DNA from: Sphingobacteriaceae bacterium
Lineage (GTDB): Bacteria; Bacteroidota; Bacteroidia; Sphingobacteriales; Sphingobacteriaceae
DNA length: 18,132 bases
Assembly (NCBI GenBank): GCA_947460275.1
Contig: CANHHZ010000017.1
Coordinates: forward strand, 1 to 18,132
Reading direction: 5' to 3'
Part shown: in pieces, positions 9,674-15,723 of the stretch
How the letters are laid out: each line of letters starts with the position of its first letter
Numbering within the stretch: position 1 is the first letter of the stretch
Program-made: the position numbers and the translations under genes
The notes under the pieces: generated by a model
Told to the model about the DNA's origin: nothing
Seen by the model: only the letters and a program-made list of their open reading frames with translations
Databases searched by the model: none

Positions 9674-9691
9674 TGAAATAAGCTAATTTCA
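9674..9691. promoter_or_regulatory. 18-base near-palindrome in the susC leader
   Basis: TGAAATAAGCTAATTTCA matches its own reverse complement at 16 of 18 positions, with only the symmetric 9680/9685 pair failing. It lies about 115 bases before the susC start. It could be a second protein-binding site or a weak RNA hairpin; the element is AT-rich, so chance is possible. Confidence 0.3.
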
Positions 9692-9740
9692 TTGAGGAAA
9701 GTCTGTAGTTTGGTTTATATTTTAGTTGGCTGAAAGTAGG

Positions 9741-9776
9741 TATTGTTAATTGGAAGTTCAAAATATCCAAACAATA
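9741..9776 (-). other. Imperfect hairpin between operator and susC
   Basis: TATTGT and TTGG (with a 3-base bulge at 9747-9749) pair with CCAA and ACAATA across a 13-base loop. It lies 27 bases downstream of the operator in the direction of susC. It has ten pairs, mostly A-T, so stability is doubtful. Confidence 0.25.
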
Positions 9777-9803
9777 GTTAACGATTTGTGTCGAAAAAAT
9801 TAC

Positions 9804-9815
9804 GAAAACGTTTTC
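9804..9815. promoter_or_regulatory. Candidate LacI-family operator upstream of susC
   Basis: GAAAACGTTTTC is a perfect 12-base palindrome with a central CG, the form of operators bound by LacI/GalR dimers. It lies about 245 bases before the susC ATG. The ten bases TACGAAAACG at 9801-9810 recur exactly at 13377-13386 next to the lacI-type gene. Confidence 0.6.
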
Positions 9816-9964
9816 TATAGGATTATGGATTACAAAAGCCATATTTAGTCCAATAAATCACCTCATTTATAGGCAAATAGACACAAGAATATGCTCAGAT
9901 TAAACCTTTTATTTGGAGGAAATATTTTACGTCTAAAACTATCATTAACCAAAAAAATTACCCC

Positions 9965-10669
9965 CTATTTCAAATAAGTATCTAGTTCTTTTTTTATGAT
10001 TTTAGTCCAAATGGCATATCCATCTGCGTTTAAATGAATTTGATCTTCCACAAATAAATTTTTTATAGGCTTGCCGTCTTTATCAAGATAAGCATAATCG
10101 GTAGTTATAAAATGAAAATTAGCAGAGCGTTCGCACATTTTTTTAACCAAGCTATTGGCTTCCTGTACTTGAGGCCAAGCCTTGATACGGGCATTAGTTG
10201 GACTGATAGCTATCCAAAACACGGGAGTTTGTGGATACTTATCACGAATTTTTTTCTTTATAAATTGTGCCATCTTCAAAATATCTTGGGGTTTGGCATC
10301 TTTGTCCTTCCCTGTTAAGTTGTTGGTGCCGCTAAAAATTACAATTGCTCTAAATTGATGAGGGCTCAAAATTCTATCTAAATAAAACCCTAAATCTTCG
10401 ATTTTAGAACCCCCAAAACCGCGAGAGATTACCGGGTAGGGCTTCATGTCTTCGGCAATGGTTGTCCATTTTCTGATGCTCGAGCTTCCTGTAAAAAGAA
10501 TAGCGTCTTTGGCATAAGTTTGTTCTTTATCAAGCTTTTCGAAAGCGGCAATTTCAGCTGCCCATTTAGGGGTACTGGTACTGTTTCTATATTTATAAAG
10601 TGGCGAACAACCCGTGCTTAACAACACAAATACAGCCAACATACAGCCTAAAGATTTACGATTTAACAT
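9965..10669 (-). CDS. SGNH/GDSL-type hydrolase lipoprotein (esterase)
   Basis: A 234-residue serine esterase or acylhydrolase predicted to be membrane-anchored. Seen: lipobox LSTGC with Cys21; block I ILFTGSSSIRKW (likely nucleophile Ser63); block II RGFGGSKIED (Gly86/87); block III FSGTNN (Asn116); and block V DQIH with Asp209 and His212 as the rest of the triad. All catalytic blocks are present and length is normal, so it is expected to be active. Substrate class is not readable from sequence; relatives act on acetyl esters of polysaccharides, lysophospholipids and others. Context: last gene of the ligase-madL-madM operon, 9 bases after madM. The hypothesis that it releases malonate or another short acid from an ester before import is inference from neighbourhood only. 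It is followed by the 405-base gap before susC. Confidence 0.9.
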   Translation of the reverse strand: MLNRKSLGCMLAVFVLLSTGCSPLYKYRNSTSTPKWAAEIAAFEKLDKEQTYAKDAILFTGSSSIRKWTTIAEDMKPYPVISRGFGGSKIEDLGFYLDRILSPHQFRAIVIFSGTNNLTGKDKDAKPQDILKMAQFIKKKIRDKYPQTPVFWIAISPTNARIKAWPQVQEANSLVKKMCERSANFHFITTDYAYLDKDGKPIKNLFVEDQIHLNADGYAIWTKIIKKELDTYLK

Positions 10670-10678
10670 GGCAATTTT

Positions 10679-11422
10679 TTAAATAAAAATATGAATAATA
10701 TAATACAATAAAGAAGGGCACAATAAACAACCCAATCCGGTATAAAAAGTAGCAGTTAAAGCGCCATAAGGCACTAATTTTTCATCTACGGCAGCCAAAC
10801 CAGCGGCCACACCACTCGTAGTGCCAATTATACCACCATAAACCATAGCTGTTGTAGGATTATTTAACCCTATTTTCTTGGCGATTAATGGTGTGCAAAT
10901 AGTGACCAATATCGATTTAATCACACCAATGGCAATGCTAATGGCAATGACATCGGTACTTGCGCCTAAAGCCGAACCCGTAATTGGGCCCACAATAAAA
11001 GTACAAGCGCCAGCACCAATAGTCGCAAAGCTTTTGGCATCGGTGTAACCCATAAAGTATGCAATTGTTCCGCCTACAAAAAAAGAAAGAATGACGCCAA
11101 AAAATAACGAAAATATACCTGCAACACCAGCTCTTTTTATTTCTGTAAAACTCGCACCCATGGCTGTAGCCACAATAGAAAAGTCTCTTAACATGCTACC
11201 GCCCAGCAAAGCCATCCCTGTAAACATAGGCAGGTCGGCTATTCCTTTTTTATCACCAAAATAAGCCAATACTAAGCCTATAAAAATGGCAATGGCAGAT
11301 CCAGGAATTTTGTTATTGGTTAACTTTTTAGCTATCCAAAAAGACACATATACAATTATTCCTACAAAAAGGAAAGCAAAAACAAGATCGTTTTTACTTA
11401 TTATTTTTTCTATTACATCCAT
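10679..11422 (-). CDS. madM: Malonate transporter subunit MadM
   Basis: A 247-residue integral inner-membrane protein, the larger subunit of the MadL-MadM sodium-dependent malonate carrier known from Malonomonas rubra. Seen: about seven or eight hydrophobic segments (for example at 13-32, 42-55, 103-125, 155-180 and 225-247) and glycine-rich family stretches such as GMALLGGSMLRDF, IGAGACTFIVGPITGSALGA and GGIIGTTSGVAAGLAAVD. The length matches the family. The family is small and distinctive, which supports the call beyond simple hydrophobicity. It follows madL by 11 bases and precedes the esterase gene by 9, so co-expression is very likely. The substrate assignment rests on the family and on the adjacent malonyl-CoA synthetase-type ligase. 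Related dicarboxylates are possible. Confidence 0.88.
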   Translation of the reverse strand: MDVIEKIISKNDLVFAFLFVGIIVYVSFWIAKKLTNNKIPGSAIAIFIGLVLAYFGDKKGIADLPMFTGMALLGGSMLRDFSIVATAMGASFTEIKRAGVAGIFSLFFGVILSFFVGGTIAYFMGYTDAKSFATIGAGACTFIVGPITGSALGASTDVIAISIAIGVIKSILVTICTPLIAKKIGLNNPTTAMVYGGIIGTTSGVAAGLAAVDEKLVPYGALTATFYTGLGCLLCPSLLYYIIHIFI

Positions 11423-11433
11423 TTTAACTTAGT

Positions 11434-11820
11434 TTAAAGATATAAATCATCTTTGTCCTCCTGTTTAGGCTTGGCCATTTTTGCAATAATTGGTACAAAT
11501 GCAAAACTAATTGCGGTACCTAAAACCCCAACGGCAACTGCTACCCATCCGCCGCTTAGCGCAGCTTTTACATTCTGCGTTGCCGACATGGCAATAACTA
11601 CCGGAATATACATGGCATTCCAAAACAGAATTCCTTTTTCGGGTTCTGCACCTAAAAGACCTCTTTTTTTCATCCAACTGCCTAAAAGGATCAGCATAAT
11701 CATGGCAAAACCAACGCCGCCAACATTACCGCTTACCCCTACTAATTTACCTAATTGCTCGCCAATTAGCTGTCCAACTAAATAACATCCAGCCAAAATG
11801 GCTACACCATATATTTTCAT
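11434..11820 (-). CDS. madL: Malonate transporter subunit MadL
   Basis: A 128-residue membrane protein, the small partner of MadM in the malonate carrier. Seen: about four hydrophobic segments (3-15, 33-47, 65-80, 90-113), the glycine-rich motif GVSGNVGGVGFAMIMLILL, then KKRGLL and a charged tail KPKQEDKDD that probably faces the cytoplasm. Length and order (madL before madM) match known malonate operons. It starts 9 bases after the ligase stop and ends 11 bases before madM. In M. rubra both subunits are needed for uptake; the intact pair here suggests a working carrier. No biotin-dependent malonate decarboxylase genes accompany it, unlike in M. rubra. Confidence 0.87.
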   Translation of the reverse strand: MKIYGVAILAGCYLVGQLIGEQLGKLVGVSGNVGGVGFAMIMLILLGSWMKKRGLLGAEPEKGILFWNAMYIPVVIAMSATQNVKAALSGGWVAVAVGVLGTAISFAFVPIIAKMAKPKQEDKDDLYL

Positions 11821-11829
11821 TCTATTTAA

Positions 11830-13302
11830 TTAAAATAAACTTTTAAGTTCTTTCTTGGTTACTTTGCCCATGGCGTTTCTTGGTAAATCTTTTAAAACCA
11901 CATATTTTTTTGGCGTTTTATAAGATGCCATCAATGCCCTTAACCAAGTATTTACCTCAGCAGTATCAATTGCAGCATCTGCTTCTAAAGCTGCCACTAC
12001 AAGTTCGCCCCACTCTTCGTCGTCTATTGCCAACACAGCACAATCAGTTATCAATGGATGCGTTCTTAATACTTCTTCTATTTCTAAGGCCGAAATTTTA
12101 TAGCCCCCAGATTTGATGATGTCTGTAGAATTTCGACCTAAAATTTTATAATACCCATCATTTAAAACGGCTATATCTCCTGTTTTAAACCAGCCATCAC
12201 TGGTAAAAGATTTTGCTGTTTCTTCGGGCCTTTGCCAATAGGCTAAAAACACATTTTTACCTTTAATCTGTATTTCGCCAGGTTCTCCTACAACTTCAGT
12301 ATCATCTTCTGCAGCCAGGCGAACATTTACGCCAGGCAAAGCTAAGCCCACATGCCCAGGCATACGTAAACCATGGTAAGGATTACTGATGGCCATCCCT
12401 ATCTCTGTCATCCCGTAGCGCTCTAACAAGATATGTCCAGAAATTTCTTTCCACCTGTCCATTACCGTTACGGGCAAAGCAGCCGAGCCAGAAATCATGA
12501 GTCTGAAATGGGTGTAACTTTCTTTTAATTGCAGTTGTGCAGCATCAGTAAGTGTATCCCAATGGGCAATAAGTTTATAATAAATGGTAGGCACGGCCAT
12601 AAATACATTTACCTGCTTTCTATTAAAGATATCAAACACCCCCTGTGCCGAAAATTTATTTAAAAACTCGCAGGTAGCTCCCGATGCCATGGCACAGCAA
12701 ACCACATTTATAATTCCATGTACATGATGTAATGGCAGTAAACAAAGGGTATGATCGTTGCTTGTCCACTCCCATGCTTTAATCAATGTACTTACTTGGG
12801 CATCCAATCCTTCAAAAGTAGTAACCACACCTTTAGGCAAATTGGTGGTTCCACTCGTGTATAAAATCATTGCATTTCTAGAAGTATTTAATTGGGGAAG
12901 TGCTACCTGACTACCCTTTTTTAGGTCTTGAGGCAGGTATAGCATAATATTTTTTTCTGCTGCTAAAATACTTAACATCTCGTGATAGCCTTGGTCGGCA
13001 ACAATAATACTGGCTTGTGTATCCTCAATTACATATTGTAAGGCATTTAAAGGATGAGTAATGCAAAGCGGTACGGCAACCCCCCCAGCTCTCCAAATGC
13101 CCCATTGCACAGCCACATAATCAAAACCTGGATTAACCATAAAGGCTACCCTTTGTGCTGCTAAATCGGCTGCACCGTTTAAGAGTGAAGCTGCGATACC
13201 CACCGAAGTTTCGTGCAGTTGTGCATACGTATAAGTGTTATTTTCTGTAATGATGGCTATTTTGGAGCCATATTCTAAAGCTTTATCGAAGTAATTTAAC
13301 AT
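11830..13302 (-). CDS. matB: Malonyl-CoA synthetase-type acyl-CoA ligase (MatB/ACSF3-like)
   Basis: A 490-residue cytoplasmic adenylate-forming enzyme expected to make malonyl-CoA (or methylmalonyl-CoA) from the free acid, ATP and CoA. Seen: the phosphate-binding loop YTSGTTNLPKG (148-158), LPLHHVHGI (189-197), FMAVPTIYYKL (234-244), ERYGMTEIGMAISNP (294-308) followed by R313-MPG-HVG-ALPGV, GWFKTGD (370-376), the hinge region GRNSTDIIKSGGYKISALEIE, and the C-terminal catalytic Lys480 in NAMGKVTKKEL. The GMTEIGMA-SNP and LPLHHVHG-FMAVPTIY combination is that of MatB/ACSF3 rather than acetate or long-chain ligases. First gene of the operon with madL/madM, which independently supports malonate. 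It is divergent from the lacI-type gene across 159 bases with an operator-like site. No malonyl-CoA decarboxylase (matA) lies nearby. The symbol rests on family resemblance. Confidence 0.88.
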   Translation of the reverse strand: MLNYFDKALEYGSKIAIITENNTYTYAQLHETSVGIAASLLNGAADLAAQRVAFMVNPGFDYVAVQWGIWRAGGVAVPLCITHPLNALQYVIEDTQASIIVADQGYHEMLSILAAEKNIMLYLPQDLKKGSQVALPQLNTSRNAMILYTSGTTNLPKGVVTTFEGLDAQVSTLIKAWEWTSNDHTLCLLPLHHVHGIINVVCCAMASGATCEFLNKFSAQGVFDIFNRKQVNVFMAVPTIYYKLIAHWDTLTDAAQLQLKESYTHFRLMISGSAALPVTVMDRWKEISGHILLERYGMTEIGMAISNPYHGLRMPGHVGLALPGVNVRLAAEDDTEVVGEPGEIQIKGKNVFLAYWQRPEETAKSFTSDGWFKTGDIAVLNDGYYKILGRNSTDIIKSGGYKISALEIEEVLRTHPLITDCAVLAIDDEEWGELVVAALEADAAIDTAEVNTWLRALMASYKTPKKYVVLKDLPRNAMGKVTKKELKSLF

Positions 13303-13379
13303 TAAAATAAAATGAAGAACATTATTTAGTTAGACCGCTAAAATCTAGCTTTTAAAGAGTAAAAACTAATATAATTTAC

Positions 13380-13391
13380 GAAAACGATTGC
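13380..13391. promoter_or_regulatory. Candidate LacI-family operator in the ligase/lacI divergent gap
   Basis: GAAAACGATTGC matches the perfect palindrome upstream of susC at 10 of 12 bases, and the left ten bases TACGAAAACG (13377-13386) are identical. It lies about 80 bases from both divergent starts, where binding could control the ligase operon and the regulator itself. Only one half-site is perfect. Confidence 0.5.
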
Positions 13392-13439
13392 GGTTTAGGT
13401 AAGGCCTATTTTTTTTACTAAAGATAATACAAAATACTA

Positions 13440-13447
13440 TATCTTTG
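13440..13447 (+). promoter_or_regulatory. Candidate -7 box for the lacI-type gene
   Basis: TATCTTTG is an exact fit to the Bacteroidota TAnnTTTG box and lies 15 bases before the ATG at 13462. No convincing TTTG/TTG -33 box is seen at the usual distance, and the implied leader would be very short. Confidence 0.4.
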
Positions 13448-13461
13448 ATTGAGAATAAAGT

Positions 13462-14472
13462 ATGAAACCAGCCAATCTTAAAACGCTCGCATTAGAGTTA
13501 AACCTCTCTATTTCAACTGTTTCAAAAGCTTTAAGAGACAGCTATGAAATTAGCCAAGAGACCAAAAAAAAGGTAACAGATTTAGCCAAAGAACTAAATT
13601 ATCAGCCTAATCCGTTTGCTAGTGGCTTACGAAAAAAGAGCAGCAAAACCATTGCAGTAATCATTCCAGAGATAGCTAACAATTTCTTTACATTGGCCAT
13701 GGATGGCATACAGGTCATTGCTCAAGAGATGGGTTATCACGTGTTAACTTACCTCACCCAGGAAACCTTATCTAACGAAATTGCGAGTATCAATCACCTT
13801 CGTAGCGGAAGAGTAGACGGCGTATTGATGTCTATTTGTAGCGAAACAAGTAACAATTCGCATTTAGAGATGCTCAATGACATAGGCATACCAGTTGTGT
13901 TTTTTGATCGGGTTTGCGAAAATTTACCTTTTCCTAAGGTAACTACCGATGATTACGAAAGTGCTTTTAAGGCCACGCAACATTTGATTGATGCCAATTG
14001 CAAAAGAATTGCCTTTTTTGGCGGCTCAAGGCATCTCTCTATCATGAACAAAAGGCGCAATGGCTACTTAAATGCCCTAGAAAAAAACAACATCGAGGCC
14101 GACCCAAACTTAATGCTAGATTTTAATGATAACAATGAGGAAAATTTGCAAATCATTGGCAGCTTGTTGAGCGGAAAAAATCCGCCAGATGGCATTTTTA
14201 GTGCGATAGAAAAACTTGCTATTAACACCTATGAAATTTGTTATCAACTCGATATAAATATCCCAAACGAGGTTAAAATTATTAGTTTCTCTAACTTAAG
14301 AACCGCCTCGTTTTTAGGTCCGCCACTAACTACCATTACCCAACCCGCTTTTGAAATTGGACACGAAGCTGCAGCCATTTTATTTAGGCTAATTGAGAAG
14401 AAACAGATGAATGACATTCCAGATAAAGTGGTGCTTAAAAGCACACTTATTGCCAGAAAAAGCACACTATAG
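13462..14472 (+). CDS. LacI/GalR-family transcriptional regulator
   Basis: A 336-residue DNA-binding regulator. Seen: an N-terminal helix-turn-helix (6-25, TLALELNLSISTVSKALRD), the linker and hinge LNYQPNPFASGLRKKS (45-60) with the minor-groove leucine at about 56, then a periplasmic-binding-protein-like sensor domain starting KTIAVIIPEIANNFF and including SGRVDGVLMS, GIPVVFFDR, TTDDYESAFKATQHLI and TTITQPAFEIGHEAA. Length and domain order are normal. It is divergent from the malonyl-CoA ligase operon with an operator-like sequence between them, and a better palindrome lies upstream of susC, so it is the likely common regulator of both. Ligand is unknown; LacI-family sensors usually bind sugars or nucleosides, so malonate itself would be unusual. 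A strong terminator follows 24 bases after the stop. Confidence 0.94.
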   Translation: MKPANLKTLALELNLSISTVSKALRDSYEISQETKKKVTDLAKELNYQPNPFASGLRKKSSKTIAVIIPEIANNFFTLAMDGIQVIAQEMGYHVLTYLTQETLSNEIASINHLRSGRVDGVLMSICSETSNNSHLEMLNDIGIPVVFFDRVCENLPFPKVTTDDYESAFKATQHLIDANCKRIAFFGGSRHLSIMNKRRNGYLNALEKNNIEADPNLMLDFNDNNEENLQIIGSLLSGKNPPDGIFSAIEKLAINTYEICYQLDINIPNEVKIISFSNLRTASFLGPPLTTITQPAFEIGHEAAAILFRLIEKKQMNDIPDKVVLKSTLIARKSTL

Positions 14473-14496
14473 TTGCAACCATTTATGGCTATAACC

Positions 14497-14526
14497 AAAA
14501 AAGGAGAACAAATGTTCTCCTTTTTT
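14497..14526. terminator. Bidirectional rho-independent terminator
   Basis: AAAAAAGGAGAACA pairs perfectly with TGTTCTCCTTTTTT across two bases (14511-14512), giving a stem with A6/T6 flanks that gives a U-tract in either direction. It sits between the convergent ends of the lacI-type gene (14472) and the DUF1573 gene (14548), so one element can stop both. Confidence 0.88.
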
Positions 14527-14547
14527 GCACTTATTTTATAATGTTTG

Positions 14548-14934
14548 TTATTGTACGCCTTCGCCTTTAAAGGTAACCGCTTTGGTTAGGCCTTCGTTAA
14601 AAAACAAAGTTACGTTTTTAGAAAAAGGACCCATGGTACTGCCGTTAAAACCTAAGGTTACATTTTCTGATTTTCCTGGAGCAATTTTAGCACCTTTGGT
14701 ATATTTTGGTGTGGTACAACCACAGCTTACCTGCACATTGTCTAAAGTAACGGTATCTTTGCTAATGTTGGCAATACTTACATTAAACTCTTTAGGTTTA
14801 CCAAAGGCAATTTTACCCATGTCGTAATTATCGTTGGTAAATTTTAATACTTTAGTAATGTCTTTTGGCGCCACTTGTGCTTTAATTTGAGTAGCTGCAA
14901 CAACTAATACAAATAAAATAATAAATTTTTTCAT
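14548..14934 (-). CDS. DUF1573-family exported protein
   Basis: A 128-residue secreted or periplasmic protein of unknown role. Seen: signal peptide MKKFIILFVLVVAATQIKAQ, which is why the ATG at 14934 is preferred to one 15 bases upstream, then an ASPM/SPD-2/Hydin-like beta-sandwich: FTNDNYDMGKIAFGKPKEF, IANISKDTVTLDNVQ, the family signature VSCGCTTPKYTKG, IAPGKSENVTLGFN and a final TFKGEGVQ. Family knowledge: DUF1573 proteins are very common in Bacteroidota, and the two cysteines of SCGCT with the following T-P are their hallmark. It stands alone between two terminator-like structures and has a TAnnTTTG-type box about 36 bases upstream, so it is probably monocistronic. No link to its neighbours is apparent. 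Confidence 0.92.
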   Translation of the reverse strand: MKKFIILFVLVVAATQIKAQVAPKDITKVLKFTNDNYDMGKIAFGKPKEFNVSIANISKDTVTLDNVQVSCGCTTPKYTKGAKIAPGKSENVTLGFNGSTMGPFSKNVTLFFNEGLTKAVTFKGEGVQ

Positions 14935-14969
14935 GCTGTTAATGATCAATAGTTTTTGATTTTAAAAGA

Positions 14970-14977
14970 CAAAAATA
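14970..14977 (-). promoter_or_regulatory. Candidate -7 box for the DUF1573 gene
   Basis: On the minus strand this reads TATTTTTG, an exact TAnnTTTG fit, 36 bases before the ATG at 14934. No clear -33 box was found, and the motif is easy to meet by chance in AT-rich DNA. Confidence 0.4.
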
Positions 14978-15060
14978 AGCAAATTGTTTGAAATGAGGAA
15001 TTTGGGGTTTGATATGCTTTACAAGGACTTTTTCAAAAGGCTAAGTTTGCATTTATTTTA

Positions 15061-15096
15061 GGCTGAAGTAGTCGATGAAAAGCGACCACTTCAGCC
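15061..15096 (-). terminator. Hairpin terminator after the 158-residue unknown gene
   Basis: A 14-base-pair stem (15061-15074 with 15083-15096) and an 8-base loop lie 13 bases after the stop at 15110. The single imperfect pair (15070/15087) is a G-U wobble in minus-strand RNA but A-C in plus-strand RNA, which favours minus-strand use. The following U-tract is weak (TAAAATAAATG), so attenuation or transcript-end protection is also possible. Confidence 0.6.
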
Positions 15097-15109
15097 AGTA
15101 AAGGCTTTT

Positions 15110-15586
15110 CTATTTTTTATTAAACACGAGCTCTATCTTTGATTCTTTATACCTCTCAAAAGCATTGGCTTTTATGTCTTCAACTGTTTCGTAAATACGA
15201 GGCATTTTATTTCGAAAGCCTAATTTATTCATGACAGCATCTTCTTCTTTAGTTATTGTTGCATAAATTAATAAACTATCTAAAATTTCTTTAACCTTTT
15301 TTAGACTCAGTTCATCAGTTGGAATATTAGACAGGAATGATACAATAATATTTAACGGTATTACGTGCTCTTTGACAACCAATGATTTGTTTTTTTTGTC
15401 TAGAGCATTTGCTTTAACAGAGGTATATCCCATCCAAAAAAGTTTACCCCAATTAGCCCTGCCGCCTTTTGTAATTAAGTTGTGCTCATAGCAATAATAT
15501 TGATCAATAAAATGCCTCATGTGTTGAGTTCTTTTATTTTTTAATTCTAATAAAATATGCTCGAGTTCAATAGTTTTATAATCCAT
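15110..15586 (-). CDS. Hypothetical protein, 158 residues
   Basis: Not recognised. Seen: a soluble, basic-leaning, mostly helical-looking protein without signal peptide or membrane segment. Notable stretches are RHFIDQYYCYEHNLITKGGR, NWGKLFWMGYTSV, KEHVIPLNIIVSFLSNI, then a charged helix SLKKVKEILDSL and ITKEEDAVMNKLGFRNKMP. The EHVIP and TKEEDAVMNKLGFRNKMP segments look like conserved motifs, but I cannot name a family. Last gene of the minus-strand accessory cluster, 137 bases after the paralogue at 15724-16746 and followed by a hairpin terminator. The start at 15586 is the only ATG before the conserved-looking part, and it lies in an A-rich leader. It could be transcribed separately from the genes before it. 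Confidence 0.65.
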   Translation of the reverse strand: MDYKTIELEHILLELKNKRTQHMRHFIDQYYCYEHNLITKGGRANWGKLFWMGYTSVKANALDKKNKSLVVKEHVIPLNIIVSFLSNIPTDELSLKKVKEILDSLLIYATITKEEDAVMNKLGFRNKMPRIYETVEDIKANAFERYKESKIELVFNKK

Positions 15587-15723
15587 GATTAATTTTTAAT
15601 TTGATTGTGTCACTATTTTAAAAATTTAACAAGTGATTTAGGATCTACTAAAATCTTGTATCTGTTCTAAAATTTATCCCTAAATCTTCATCTAACCTTC
15701 GTACACTGCAACTTTAAAATAAT

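Larger units (their letters stand above)
9560..9964. other. 405-base non-coding region upstream of susC
   Basis: It separates the esterase stop from the susC start and must contain the susC promoter. It holds the palindrome at 9804-9815, an imperfect inverted repeat at 9741-9776 and an 18-base near-palindrome at 9674-9691. No exact CAAAnnTA (minus-strand TAnnTTTG) box was found, and no clear hairpin terminator for the esterase operon. An 86-codon open frame here lacks protein-like features. Confidence 0.6.

Noticed and set aside
9759..9776. CAAA-rich stretch that might be a minus-strand TAnnTTTG promoter box for susC
   Set aside because: The spacing is wrong in both possible readings (one base short or one base long), so no promoter call was made.
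9582..9842. An 86-codon open frame on the minus strand in the gap before susC
   Set aside because: Composition is that of translated AT-rich DNA (many Phe, Tyr, Lys, Leu), with no motif or signal peptide, and it overlaps the operator and the hairpin, which fit a regulatory region better.
14244..14498. An 84-codon minus-strand frame antisense to the end of the lacI-type gene
   Set aside because: Antisense shadow of a convincing LacI-family C-terminus, running up to the terminator; no protein features.
14935..14949. Upstream ATG that would extend the DUF1573 protein by five residues
   Set aside because: The ATG at 14934 gives a standard signal peptide beginning MKKF; the extension adds nothing recognisable.
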